A stretch of 64,000 nt of DNA, taken from assembly GCF_040939455.1 (NCBI RefSeq), contig NC_134108.1, forward strand, positions 12,553,501 to 12,617,500. Reading direction: 5' to 3'. Below are positions 50,041 to 62,149 of this stretch, one piece after another. Within the stretch, counting starts at the first letter, position 1, and each line of letters opens with the position of its first letter. The translations under genes and the position numbers were made by a program. Under the pieces are notes generated by a model, which ran no database searches, was not told the DNA's origin, and worked only from the letters and a program-made list of their open reading frames with translations. This DNA is from Microcebus murinus. Taxonomy: Eukaryota > Chordata > Mammalia > Primates > Cheirogaleidae.

Positions 50041-50483
50041 AGAAAGTAATGTCACTCCTTTTTTCTTTTTTAAATTTTTTTTTCAAAATAATGTATAAAA
50101 AAGTGATTCCATTGATTTTATTACTTTTAATAAGCCATTTTATCTTTCTCACACTGAATGTAAAGAAAAAAACATAATCTGAAGAAAAATATGTCATTAT
50201 CATTCACAATAAAAAGATTCTGCTTCATTGCGCAGGCCTGGGCAAACTGTACAATAGGGGCTACTCAATGGCGCAAGAGGATCAATGTACCATTTTGATT
50301 CTGATCCACTGCATAGAATCTCATCCATATTTGATCATAGGACTAACTCCATGAGAGTTGTGATAGACGGAATCATTTTTGTGGTATCCCCAGACCTCAC
50401 TAAATAAGGAAAGACCCTACAGTAGAAAATATAACAATCCATCTGTCTATAAATTATATCTATAGCCTCTTTCTATTTTATTT
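50041..50483. other. Unassigned
   Basis: No gene. The last 50 bp or so may belong to the L1M that continues after the Alu. Confidence 0.4.
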
Positions 50484-50784
50484 TACTTTTGAGACAGAGT
50501 CTCCCTCTGTCACCTGGGCTAGAGTGCAGAGGCATCAGCCTACCTCACAGCAACCTCAAACTCTCCAGGTCAAGCAATTCTCTTGCCTCGGCCTCAGCCT
50601 CTTGAGTAGCTGGGACTACAGGTGTACACCGGCATGCCCAGCTAATTTTTCTATTTTTAGTAAAGACGGAGTCTCGCTCCTGCTCAGGCTGGTCTCAAGC
50701 TCCTGACCTCAAGTAATCAAGGAATCCTCTCTCCTTGGTCTCCCAGAGTGCTAGGATTATAGGTGTGAGCCACTGGGCCCAGCC
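50484..50784 (-). mobile_element. Alu SINE, strepsirrhine type
   Basis: A dimeric Alu on the minus strand: 'gagacagagtctccctctgt', the strepsirrhine-type 'gcatcagcctacctcacagc', 'aacctcaaactct', the linker 'ttttctatttttagtaaaga', and the right arm ending 'gtgagccactgggcccagcc'. The tail side is degenerate (ttctattttattttactttt), and I could not find a clear target-site duplication. It splits an L1M fragment. The 60-codon plus frames in it are Alu shadows. Confidence 0.88.
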
Positions 50785-51345
50785 TAATTTACAAATTCAA
50801 TGCAATTCTAATCAAAATATCAGTTTTTGTATGAGATTTGAAAAGCTGATCAGTATGACCAATATTAAAGCTGATCAGTATGACCAATATGAAAGATTGA
50901 GCAAGAGCAGAAAAGAATATTAAGGAAAAAAAGGTGGAATTGTTTTCTCTAATAGATATCAACATTTTTTCCAAACTACTATAGTTAAAATAATGTTCAT
51001 ATTGTGGCAAAGAAGTGCATCTATGCAAAGTGCATAGATGCATTATGCATTATGCCAAAAAGGAGAAACTCAAAATATTAACAACCAAAAACCTCACAGA
51101 GTTAAAAGAAAAGCCACAGACTGGGTGAAGGTGTCTATAAGCCACAAAACTGATAAAGTATTTATACCAAAAATATTTAAAGAGCTTTCTCACATCAAAG
51201 AGAAAAAGACAAAAGAGAATAGAAATATAAGAAAAATATATGAATTGGCAGTTAACAAAAATACCATAGAAATGTTCACTTCATTAGCAATCAAAAGAAT
51301 ACAAATTTAAACAAAAAGTTATTATTTTACATTCATCTGATTTTT
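50785..51345 (+). mobile_element. L1M ORF2 fragment interrupted by the Alu
   Basis: 'caaattcaatgcaattctaa', 'tcaaaatatcag' and 'gatttgaaaagctgatcagt' are L1 ORF2. Later 'gactgggtgaaggtgtctat', 'aagagctttctcacatcaaa' and 'ttcattagcaatcaaaagaa' follow at the expected distances, with deletions between. It contains a 25-bp tandem duplication (50842-50891) and a 27-bp palindrome (51016-51042). The 84- and 90-codon frames are relics. Confidence 0.7.
50842..50891 (+). repeat. 25-bp tandem duplication
   Basis: Two direct 25-bp copies (50842-50866 and 50867-50891) that differ only in the last base. The unit contains aaagctgatcagtatgacca. A recent local slippage or repair duplication inside the L1M. 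Confidence 0.9.
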
Positions 51346-53705
51346 AAATAAAAGATTTGGAAACCAACTTTATACTCTATCATTTTACTTGTATGATTTA
51401 ATTTTATTTACTTCGTTAATTTTTGGTCTTCAAGTAATCTTTACTGCAATGCTAATATCTCTGTTGCTTGTTTTCCTATTGGAAATCATTTTTAATACTG
51501 CTATTTCTCCTTGTACACATATATGTAATATATTCTGTGTGTATATGTGGTAGTATGTTTGTGTGTAAAATTGTCATGTTCTTAAATTATAAAGTAGTAC
51601 CTTGATACTTACTAGACAGCATAACGCTGGCATCCAAAATATTTGTTCTAATTATATCATGATTTTTAAAGGTCTACAAATAGAAGGGAGGGGAGACAGG
51701 GCAGAAAAACTCAAACTGTATCCTTGTATTTGTCCGTGCAGGTGGTTTTTTTATCTTCTGAATTAAATGTCATGGGAGTATTTTCCTATGAAGGTATGTA
51801 TATATACAAATGGAGAAGATTTTTTTATCATAATAGGAAATGTCTATAACTAATATTTATTATAATTTTATAAAACATTATTTTTGTTTGTGAAAGTGGC
51901 TGTTCTAAGATATTGCATGATTTTTATAGAATGAAGAATAGAGTGATGTGTATATCCTTTTGTATATCTGAATGGAAATTTTTTTTCTGTATTGAACTTC
52001 TTGGAAATATTTTCATATGGAGCAAATTTTTAAGATTTGGGACTGACTATAACAGTTAAAATTTATAGCTTATGATATGAAGATATTCTAATTTTGTAGA
52101 ATATATCTTAACTTTAAAGATATATTGAACATGTTTTTAAAAAAATATATTTTATGTTCTTTGTTTTCCATAATAGCATAATACTTTAATGTCATTTTTT
52201 TACTATGATAATATTCTGAATCCTATTTAATGTGGTTGATTCATGGATTTAGTAGCAAATGCTCATCTCACATAATAAAACTGTACCAGAGGCATTAAAT
52301 ATAAGAGTTAATTATCATATGCTGGCTAGAAATATAAGAAGCTCATTACAATTGAAAAGACTTGAAATTCATGGTCTGTAGGTAGTGGTACACAAAAAAA
52401 CTGTAAGACCACAAAATTAAAAAGTATATATGTGTTTAATATATATTTAATATATATTATATAAAAGGGAATGAATACATATTTTTCTGTAAAAAAAAAA
52501 GATAGCTTTTACAAAATACATTTTGAAAAGCCTTAATTCTCTCAGCATGCATTTGAAGTTAATTCATTGTTTTCTATTTTTAAAGTGTTAAATACAGGAT
52601 ATCAATTCAATGAATGTCACATAATTCTCATTGCTGAGACAATACTTAAGCAAAAATATGATTCTTGTCCAATGTGCTTAAAAGAAATCTTTGTTTTTGG
52701 CCTGCTAATATCAAGGCAGTTATGGTACATTTAAAAGAAACTTTGGGTCTAGAAATGATTCAAACATTATTCATGTTGTTTTACAGTTTTGAGGTAAAAA
52801 ATATAAATATGATAGGTAAAAGTAGTACCGTAACCCAACTTAGAATTATTAATTGGTATTTTGCGAAGATTGTAAAAGAGATTATGATTTCCAAAACTAA
52901 ACATATATTCTATTCAAATAGTAGAGCCATTTTGAAAGTTTATACATATACATCCAATTTTATAGGTAGTGTACAAACTTACTGAATAAATATGGAACAC
53001 TTTTCTCCCAAAGAGTAGATAATAGCGTGAAAAATCTAATAAAGCATTATTAACATACTGGATAGCAAACATTCACTGGCATGAATTTTTGTATAAGACA
53101 TGTCACCTTGGATACAGTGGGTGATGATTGTGCATATGAGATAAAATTTTTGTAGGAATGACATACTGGAACAAAAGCAAGGCAGTGCCTTCAACATGTC
53201 AGTGATATTGAATGCTGGCTATCACCCAATATCTGTTCTTTTTGTTTTTTGAACTTTTTTGTATGGCACATGGTTCCTTAGAATATGAAATGCTTATCCC
53301 AGTCTTCTTTGCAGCTAGATACAACCAGGATAGTGTAAATACACCACATACAAAAGCCCCCATTTTACAGAAGACTACTACATTGGCTTTCTGCTACAGT
53401 CTATGACTCCCAATTCAATACTGTTGCTGTTGTTTTTTTTCTGCTAGATTGCTGGGTCTTTGAATAAATTTGAGTGTCATGGAGGGATAGGGGTAAAAGG
53501 GGAGCAAATATCAATGGACCGAATGAGAAAAGTACCTGAAATGCTCAAGAAACAATACAGAAAGCAGTGTGATTGTAGCTGAATGAACTGAGAGAAAAGT
53601 GACATAAAATGAGATTAGCACTGAACTGGCCCTCTTCAGTCATTGTCATGGACTATTGTGTTGCATCCTGAGAGGGAAAGCCAAGCAAAGGGGTAAACTG
53701 CTCTC
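51346..53705. other. No gene or repeat recognised
   Basis: About 2.4 kb of AT-rich sequence. An AT palindromic patch lies at 52425-52465. The 106-codon plus frame at 52665-52985 is low in complexity and has no domain. The frame at 53212-53406 may be an old interspersed repeat ('ccagtcttctttgcagctag'), which I could not name. Confidence 0.45.
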
Positions 53706-53715
53706 AATTGCAATT

Positions 53716-53796
53716 ACTTCCTCCTCCTGTCCTTCACCTTCTCCTTCTCCTCCTCTTCCTCTTCTCCTCCCACCTCTTCCCCTCCTCTTCCTTCTA
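53716..53796. repeat. Polypyrimidine tract
   Basis: About 80 bp of C and T on the plus strand with only a few interruptions (cctcctcctg, cttctccttctcctcctctt). A homopurine/homopyrimidine tract that can form triplex DNA. Confidence 0.9.
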
Positions 53797-56165
53797 AGTT
53801 TTATTTGAGGACTGTAATGGAATTACATATATAAAAATGTGGAGTTCTAAATCAGTGGAACTTGTGAGGAAATATGACAAAATACTATTTTCTGTTTATT
53901 GGAAATATTAAAAGATGCTCCAAGTAGTGTAATTCTTGAAAAGGAAAAAAAGAAAAAGAGAGTGGCAATAGGAAAAAGTTCTCCATTTTATTATTTCAAA
54001 AATTTATGAATAGAAAGCTTTATTTGCAGAAATTCTTATAAGAAAACTGACTGAAAATAATAGATACAGTTCAGTTATTTTTGTTCAAGCCAGTTTGTCA
54101 ACTCTCAAACCCACCATGCCCCGGAGGCCCTTGAGAAGCCACTGATGGAATCTGATATTCACCAAGGACACTGGACAGTGAAAAACAGATGTAGGTTAAT
54201 GAAGCTGTGTTGCCTATCCTTCTCCACATCTGCACTTTCATTAGATATTCATACTTTGCCCAAAATTCTTTCGTTTGATGGAAAATGTTGAAATTTTCAG
54301 TTGGATTATTTCTTTCTCATTATTCCATTTATATCATTTAAGATTAATATTCACCATGTATTGAGCTCAGACCTTTGAATCCTTTCAGTTAATAAACTCA
54401 TCTTCTTCTTCTTTTGAGTCATTAAATTCACTATTTTACTCTTTCCTTGACAATAATTTTATAAAAACATGGTCGCTTATAGGAAGATAAAAAGTCTTGT
54501 TGAGAAGTGTTAACAAGATCAGTATTAAAAACTAACAAATTAGTTGCCTGACTTGCTAAGTGTTACCCAAATATTAGTAATTTAACAATATTATAGAAAA
54601 TATTGTATTATCCACCTGTATAAGAAGATCATTTAAATAATTAGGTGATGTGTTTCAATTTGAAGAATACATAATTCAGACTATTAATGATTAAATTCAT
54701 GGAAACTGACAATTCAGAATGAGCAGTGTGATATTGTAAGATTAATTTTTAAACATTGTTTCCATTAAATATTTAAAAGTTATATGTCAAAAAGAATGTA
54801 AGTACACACATTTAAAGCTTCACAAAATATTTTTATATCTGATTATTATTAAAACTAATAATTAAATGTCAAATGTGGATAATACTTAACGTATAATTTA
54901 TTGTGAGAAATTTTCTTTCTATATTAGTAAGTACTCTCTAAAGAGAAGCATAAGATCTGTTTTGCTATCATGTCTTTATATTCAGTACCTTAAAATTTTG
55001 CTTGTTTAGAAATCTGTCCTTTCTTGCAAAATGTTTTAATCAATATTAAAATACTCTGAATTAACAAATTAGACTTAAATGCCTAACATTTGAAAACATA
55101 TATTAAAACTTATCACTAAAACTTTGTTGTCAAGGTTCCCAATGGCCCACTTTCTGTTGCTAAATAGAAAATGAATATAATAAATCAGCACTTAATTTTA
55201 TTTCACTTAATTTTATTTCAGCAGGATCTCACCTTACTGAGAGCTATTTTTTCCTTTTTTTAAATTATAAAACAGTTATATCAAAATTTAAAAGTATTCA
55301 AATAATGTAGCAGTGCCTGAACTACCAGTTGACAGGCACCATCTTATTCCTCCCGCTCTGCAAAGATAACCACAACAAGACGACCACAGGAAGCAGGGCC
55401 ATCCATGGACATAGGCTATACAATTTCAGATATGTATTCAAATGCACCAAATCAACATGTTAAACATGTTTAGAATAAGTTAATGAATACATAGCCATTA
55501 TAAAAAATAAGAGAATATACAGGAAATTATGTTAATGGGCAAGATAATTTGGATCCAATCCTTAAAATAAGACTCATGATTAACTCTTTCATTTTTGGTT
55601 CATTGTTGCTTTAATCAGCCACCTCAACCACTGGCAGTCCAGCCCTCTCTCCCACATCTGCTGAGCTCCTGACAAATGGCAATTTTGCACAAATCTGCTT
55701 GTACCACAGAAGGAAGCCACCAAAGTCCTTTAGGCATTGTGCTACTCGGACATCACCAAGTATAGCAGAATAAATTCTGCCACAAAAGGTTAAGAACAAA
55801 TGAAGAATAAAAAAAAAATTTATTTTTTGTTTATTTTTTGTTTTATTTTATGTTTGAAAAAAGCAGCAGCATAAAATAAAAATAAACAATATCATAGGGA
55901 AGAATTTACACACAAAAATTATTAAAACGGGAACTGACACTAAGATACATGTATTTAATATTCTTGGTAATATATTTGGAAAGGTATATAAGAAAATCAC
56001 ATGGGCAAATAAATCACACAGGTCAAGTAAAAGGAAAGGCCAGCAGACAAATAGAGAGACAAAAATAGATGTATATTAACTGTCAGCATATATTTGATAA
56101 AGATTCTTACAAAATCAGACAGAAACAGACAAAAAATAATGGAGGAAATACTATAGTTGATGAAG
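53797..56165. other. No gene; unassigned AT-rich sequence
   Basis: About 2.4 kb. A 62-codon minus frame at 55611-55799 lies in a less AT-rich patch, but I cannot link it to a protein. At 55194-55222 'cacttaattttatttca' is duplicated in tandem. Possible L1ME scraps at 55310-55400 are uncertain. Confidence 0.45.
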
Positions 56166-56168
56166 TGA

Positions 56169-56388
56169 CAAACTTAAATTTTTTTTTATCTTTTATTTTT
56201 AAATTTTATTTCAGCATATTATGGGGGTACAAATGTTAAGGTTATGTATATTGCCCATATCGCCCTTTAGCTCGAGACAGAGCCTCAAGCGTGACCACCC
56301 CCCAAACGTTGCACATCTCACTCATTATGTTTGTATATACCCATCCTCCCTTCCCCCTTGTGGAAACAATGCAAACTTAAATTTTTTT
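56169..56388 (-). mobile_element. Young strepsirrhine L1 3' end with 17-bp TSD
   Basis: A 5'-truncated L1 of about 185 bp (56186-56371), minus strand. It starts with a T-rich tail and 'tttcagcatattatgggggt', then 'acaaatgttaaggttatgta', 'gcctcaagcgtgaccacccc' and 'ctcattatgtttgtatatac', which is the 3' UTR of the strepsirrhine L1 family. The flanks are a 17-bp duplication, caaacttaaattttttt (56169-56185 and 56372-56388). A typical truncated L1 insertion and one of the youngest elements in the window. Confidence 0.9.
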
Positions 56389-57200
56389 ATGGCCCAGGGC
56401 TTCTGGGTCCTATCTAAAAAAATTGTGATCTAATCCAACGTCACAAAGATTTTTTTTATGCTTCTTTGCAAAACTTTTATAGTCTTAGCTCTTATATTTG
56501 ATTCTTTGATCTATTTTAAGTTAATTGTATGTGATGTGAGATAAGGATTATGTTTTATTTTTTGCCTGTGTACACCCAATTATTCCAGCATTTGTTGAAA
56601 GCCTGTCCTTTTCCCATTGAATTAGCTTGGCATATGTGTCACAAATTAATCGGCCACATTTATACATTTATGTGAGTGCATTTCTGGAATTTTTCTGCTT
56701 CTATCCTCTGTATGTCTATTCTTATGCCAATAACTGATTGTCTAGATTACAAAAGAAAATTATTCTTATTTTCATGATCCTGATTAATTATTTCTCCACG
56801 TTTTTCCATATTTTCTTTTGCTCTTTGTATTTCCTTTTTATGTTTTTAAAATTTTTTCATCTATTTAATTTTGGATTGTTAATGTTTTTCTTCTTAATGT
56901 ATAAGAACATTCTTTATCCTTTTTTCTATGTTTTGTGTGTTTGCAATTACCTTTAATTTTGTTTCTGGTCTCCTATTTTTAATTTTGGCAATTTAGAAAT
57001 ATTATGTGTATTTTCCTTTGTGATTTTTTCCCCCTATTGCTGCTATGTTTAGATAGTTCTTCCCAATCACTAACTTGTTGATTGTGCGTCAATTATACAT
57101 TGTTCTAGATAGGTATTTCTAATAAAATATTGTGTTTTTCTATTTTTTTATAACTCATTGTCTATTTTCAATTTTTTAGTCAATCTTGCTTGCATATAGC
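56389..57200 (-). mobile_element. Old L1M ORF2 fragment, antisense
   Basis: 'tttgatctattttaagttaa', 'atgtgatgtgagataaggat', 'cccaattattccagcatttg', 'ttgaaagcctgtccttttcc', 'attgaattagcttggcatat' and 'ctgtatgtctattcttatgc' follow reversed L1 ORF2. The identity falls after about 56740, and the right limit is approximate. The young L1 end at 56186-56371 is inserted beside it. Confidence 0.65.
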
Positions 57201-58440
57201 CTCAGACTTGTCCCTCAAAGTTCTTTCCTGAGATTTTTCCAAATAAACTATTAAGTGATCTCTTTTCTCCCTTGGACCTCATCTCTGTCATCAGAGATGG
57301 CAATGTTTTATTCTCACCACATGGCAAAAACCCATTAGAAAAGGATGCCAGCTGAGAAACAGGAGATAGCTCTGATTATCACAATCCTGTAGCCCTGACT
57401 GCAAATTACCACTTGTAATTATACATATATATGTCTAAGAGTGTCTCTATAAAAAGTTATTTATCTCTCCTTATAAAGTGCAACATCCACAAAGTCAGGG
57501 AATGTATCAACATGTCTATTTTGTTCTCTGGATAGGTTTGGAATAGAAAAGATAAACACAAATACTTGTTGAGTGGGAAAAATAATAAATGTGTGCAATT
57601 TGGATATGTGAACCAATTCCTTCCCTCTCTTTCTTTAATTATTGTGTTTTTGTCATGTGCAACTAAAGCATGCTTATGGGATGCTCTTCCTCTGTTCTTG
57701 TTCAATTATTTGGCATAAATTTAATGCTTTTATTTTGATTTTGTTTGTTTTAGCTAACCATCTTCAGATGATGAGCACTCTATCTGAACGTGGAATCTTT
57801 CAGAAGACAAAGTATATGTGTTGCTCTTAACTGTAATCTTTGAACTTCTGAGAGATTACTTTCTAGTGCCTAAGAGATCTACATATTCTGATTCTCCTGG
57901 AATAAAAGAATTCTACTTCTATCTCAAATGCATGACCTTCTACCTAAACCACTGGAGTTCATGACAACAGTAATTTCCAAGTGCATTGTTTTCAAGGGTC
58001 TTTTTTCTTTGCTTGTCTTCAGCAAGTACTTTGTTATGTATGGACTACGTATTCTAAACTGCAAAGTCATATGTTATCATTCATTGGTTCCTTGTCCCCT
58101 CTCTTGCTTTTTGGTTTTCCGGTAATTTTAGACTGTAAGTTGGTGTTAAAAACGGTTCACTGAGAGGATGAAGACACCTGAAAGGAATGCTCACTAAGGA
58201 GAAGGATAGTCAGAACCTCCCCCTGGGGTCCTCAGTGCCAAGTCACGCAGAACAGGTGAAGCTAGTGTGAACCAGTGTCAGAAAGTTCTAGTTACTGAGT
58301 TTCAGTTAAGATAGGAGACGTCTCGCTGTTAGAAATCATTTGTGTCTGCATTTTGCCCAGCTTCCCCAAATATAAAATGTTCTAGTTTACCACAGAAGAC
58401 ACGGAGAAAACAACTCCATGTAGAAGGTTTCTGAACATTT
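57201..58440. other. No gene or repeat recognised
   Basis: About 57465-57540 may hold an old L2 end ('ccacaaagtcagggaatgta'), uncertain. Frames of 60-82 codons here have no domain. Confidence 0.4.
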
Positions 58441-58646
58441 GCCGGGGATGGGGAACCTGCAGCCTTGAGGCCACATGTGGCCTTCTGAATCCTCGAGTGC
58501 AGCCTTTTGACTGAATCCACATTTTACAGAACAAATCCTTTTATTAAAGGGATTTGTTCTGTGAAGTTTGGATTTGGTTGAGGGGCTACACTAGGAGATC
58601 TGGAGGGCCAGCTGTGGCCCCAAGGCCGCAGGTTCCCCTCCCCTGC
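58441..58646. mobile_element. Foldback hAT-like MITE
   Basis: About 206 bp. The left end 'ggggaacctgcagccttgag' and the reverse complement of the right end 'ggggaacctgcggccttggg' agree at 18 of 20 positions. The pairing continues through the whole element to a centre at about 58543, where 'acagaacaaatcc' faces 'gggatttgttctgt'. So it is one long imperfect palindrome of two arms of about 100 bp. The outer 'caggggaggggaacc' terminus fits a hAT family. I found no matching 8-bp flank. The 63-codon minus frame across it is not a gene. Confidence 0.75.
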
Positions 58647-60444
58647 TAGGGTCAATAAGGGAAAAAGAAACAATATTCCCCAAAAAGAAAACATCTACAT
58701 TGGAAAATCATGGGATAAGAAAGCCCCACTGGTGTGTGAACTAATCCCTGAGGGATACACATACTTTTCTTGGGAAGGGGGCCCTCTACTTACAATTCCT
58801 TTCAATTTTTCTAGAACTTAATCCTTCAATGGATTATTTTCTATGCCATCCTTGTTTTTAATGTTAAAATGTTAATGTGAGAGTTTCGAAGGAAATGTTA
58901 TTTAGAATATTACAGATATTCATATTATTCACAGTCCAGGAAGAAACTACATGATACTGCTTCAAAATGATTAAATACTTCTCATCATTAAATGCTCTAA
59001 AAACAAACTCTGTGGAATCAAAGCTCTTGTATTAAATAGTGAAACACCACAATAGTGAAGTCCCCTGTGTTCAAAACAGTAAATTGTTAGTAGTTACATA
59101 AATAAAATGATCACACGCCATTCTTGACATAGGCTTTTAATTGTACTATTATTTAGTCTTTTGAATTCCTACAATAAGAACTTATGAAATTTATTGCTCC
59201 CTGAAAGGTAAGATTTTATATAACAGAATAATTTTTACTCTAACATGTACTACATTTCAAAGGCAACCAAGAAAAAAATGGTTTTATTTCAATCATTATC
59301 ATTGTTATTACTATATTTTTAAAGCTTTTTAAGCTTTAGTCAGAAATTCTCCCTTTTTTAATGGATAGAAAAAATCTGATGCAGCATGTCTTTTTCACTA
59401 GAAAAACTTCTTTTTATTTTTTTTAAATATGTTGATTTTTAAGAGTTTAAGTGGAAAGATCCTGCCCCTTCCTCAGAGTTGGCCCTAACACCACCCCTGT
59501 CTTTCATGAAAGACATATGGTATGTAGAGTTGATAGTTTATACTCTTTATTTTCACTCTAATTCAACACTCAGAAAACCAAATGACAACATTGTAGGAAC
59601 ACAGAGTTGCATTAAACATGTGACCCTGTTTAATATGTAAACAAATGACAATAACACATTGCTATAGAGGTTATTAGAGTGGTATTATTATCACTCACCC
59701 CTCAATCCACTGATATCTAACTTTCACTCCACTGCACTGCAGATGAGCTCATGTTATGATCTCAAATATTTTACAATTAATGAGATCCAGCAATGTCTTC
59801 TTAATCTTCTACCTTTATGGGTTTTCTATAGCATTTGACAAGTACTAACAATAAGGTCCCTCATTTTAGATAAGTGGCATGAATTAAATTTTTTATTCCT
59901 CTCCTCTTTAAAAAGACCACTCTAATAGCAGGACTCAGTTTTCCGGAATTAAACTAGATTCTCACAGCTCCATATTCTCTGCCTGCTGTGTCCTGGGGCC
60001 TTTTTATGCCCTGCTTGTTCGTGATGTGGCTCCTGCGCAGGACTTTCACTCTGGTGCGTGAATTCCCACATTCCGTCAGTCTTCTTAGGTACCTGTTGCT
60101 GTACCACTTCCGTGCATGCTGTTGACACGAATGTCCCCATGTCCGTCTGGCCAGTCTCACTGGAGGACTTGAAGGTTCACCTTCAATGACTCCTAGATCT
60201 AGTTCTCTGGCCATAACTTCTCCCATATACATTCTAAATATTTATTTCCAACTGTCTGCAATTTGTTTCATCCTGCAGGGGTTTATACTCACTTCAATGT
60301 TACGTCAAAAATTAAAGGCGTCTCTTCTACATGTACAAATTCATAATGTACTCCATTTTATAGTTTTGAGAAAGTTAATTAAACTCTTTCCCCAGATTTC
60401 CTCATCTCCAGTTGTTTAATTTAAGGAAACATAAATCTCCTTAT
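58647..60444. other. No gene; one less AT-rich block
   Basis: Mostly AT-rich and unassigned. The block at 59940-60235 is richer in GC and CpG than its surroundings and carries two overlapping minus frames (92 and 63 codons). On the minus strand it has a TATA-like 'gcataaaaaggcccc' (60011-59997). It could be an LTR piece or a processed sequence, but I recognise no product. Confidence 0.4.
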
Positions 60445-60470
60445 GCTTTGACTATTTTTTTTTTTTTTTT

Positions 60471-60773
60471 GAGACAGTCTCACTTCATTGCCCAGGCTAG
60501 AGTGAGTGCCATGGCATCAGCCTAGCTCACAGCAACCTCAAACTCCTGGGCTCAAGCAATCCTGCTGCCTCAGCTGGGACTACAGGCATGTACTACCATG
60601 CCCGGCTAATTTTTTCTATATATATTAGTTGACCAATTAATTTCTTTCTATTTATAGTAGAGACAGTGTCTCGCTCTTGCTCAGGCTGGTTTCGAACTCA
60701 TGACCTCGAGCAATCCGCCTGCCTTGGCCTCCCAGAGTGCTAGGATTACAGGCATGAGCCACCGTGCCCAGCC
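60471..60773 (-). mobile_element. Alu SINE, lemur type
   Basis: A complete dimeric Alu on the minus strand behind a T18 tail. It has the strepsirrhine left arm 'gcatcagcctagctcacagc', then 'ctcaagcaatcctgctgcct' and the AT-rich linker insertion 'ctatatatattagttgacca' with 'tttctttctatttatagtag', then 'gtctcgctcttgctcaggct'. The ends have near-identical flanks: 'gctttgactattttt' on the left and 'gcttcgatattttt' on the right, a slightly mutated target-site duplication. Strong evidence for a strepsirrhine, most likely lemur, genome. Confidence 0.93.
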
Positions 60774-60789
60774 TGCTTCGATATTTTTA

Positions 60790-62149
60790 AAGGTCCATCC
60801 ACACATAGTTTCCTCAAACTCAGTGGTCCCCAGTCTCCCACTCTCATTTGTTTCAGGTCATGCTCCTGTAACAGGAGACAGGATGGGGAGGAGTTAGGAA
60901 CAGATATAGAGGGTAAAACTGGAGATATTTATGTGTTTCTTTTGGCCAAGACTTTCATTTTAATACTTTTTTTAAATTATACTTCATTTTAAGTAGGATT
61001 ATATAACACAACTAAAACCAAATTCTGATTAGAGGTTCAAATCAGGAATAGAGCTCTCATAAATTAGTATTATGCATAATATGCCTTATTCTGTTAAACA
61101 CACATTCTTTTTCCAGCTTATATGCGATAAAGACTAGGAAAATTGAATAAGATATGGAGATATTGATAGCCTGTTCTGAAAGAATTTGCAGTAATGGGTG
61201 CAGGGGAAAATACCACAGTTTTTGTAGAAGAACTGACTACTTAAGGTTCAAAGAAACTTTAAGAAATAAAAATGGCTTTTTATCAGATAAGTCAAATGGG
61301 AAACTCACTGACATTTATTTTATTTATTCACTATTTTAAAAACAATATTTGGTAAATCACTATGTTTCAGAAAGATATAATAGAACATCTATAACAGACA
61401 AGTGCAAATTTTAGGGAAAAATCTAATTAAATGCTTTATTAACAGGCTATTATTGAGAACTCCTGTAAGGAATGTTAGATTCCCCTTCCAATCCCTTTAA
61501 CTACATTGTCTATATTTGGGACACAAAGGGAGATCACCGACTAGAAACTGGAAGTTTCCTCCTTAGGGTAGCAGATCCATACAGGGGACTAAACATCACA
61601 CATTTGACTAGGAGGGAGCTGACTTAAACTCACCCTTAGCTTACAATCTGAAAATAATGAATTCGGTAGCAATCATTGGACCAGTAGGGTGCACCAATAG
61701 GAATTTGTTTTGGAAGACAAAAGAATATTTTAGAAATAAAATTGTTCATGTTTGCAGTCCAAATAAAGGGAAAATTAAAAAAAAAATAGAAATAAGTTCA
61801 AAAGTTGAAATAATATATTTAGAAGAAAAGCATAGATGTACCGTTAAAAAAGAAAGCGACAATTGAGGGTTTAAAATTCTTTTAAGAGCAAAAAGAGATG
61901 AAGTGGGCTACTGAAAATTAAATCAAGTATGTGGAGGAAATATAAGAAGTCCACTCAGACTGCAAGCTAAAATGTGATCAAGGAAGAGACAACAGATAAC
62001 AAGAAAGAAATACAATAAAAATTCCAGCTAAAGCAATAATCAAAGAATTAACAGAAGAGTGTTTTCCTGAGATGAAGAAAAATAAGGAATTTCGTAATGA
62101 AACATTTTACTATACAATTAGAAAATGAAAATATCCAAGATTTCTGTTG
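60790..62149. other. No gene or repeat recognised
   Basis: Unassigned. The 61- and 69-codon plus frames (61154-61339, 61657-61866) have no domain and no neighbours that support a gene. Confidence 0.45.

Noticed and set aside
55611..55799. 62-codon minus-strand frame as a processed pseudogene
   Set aside because: The sequence looks more protein-like than its neighbours, but I cannot connect it to any protein, and no poly(A) tail or target duplication is clear.
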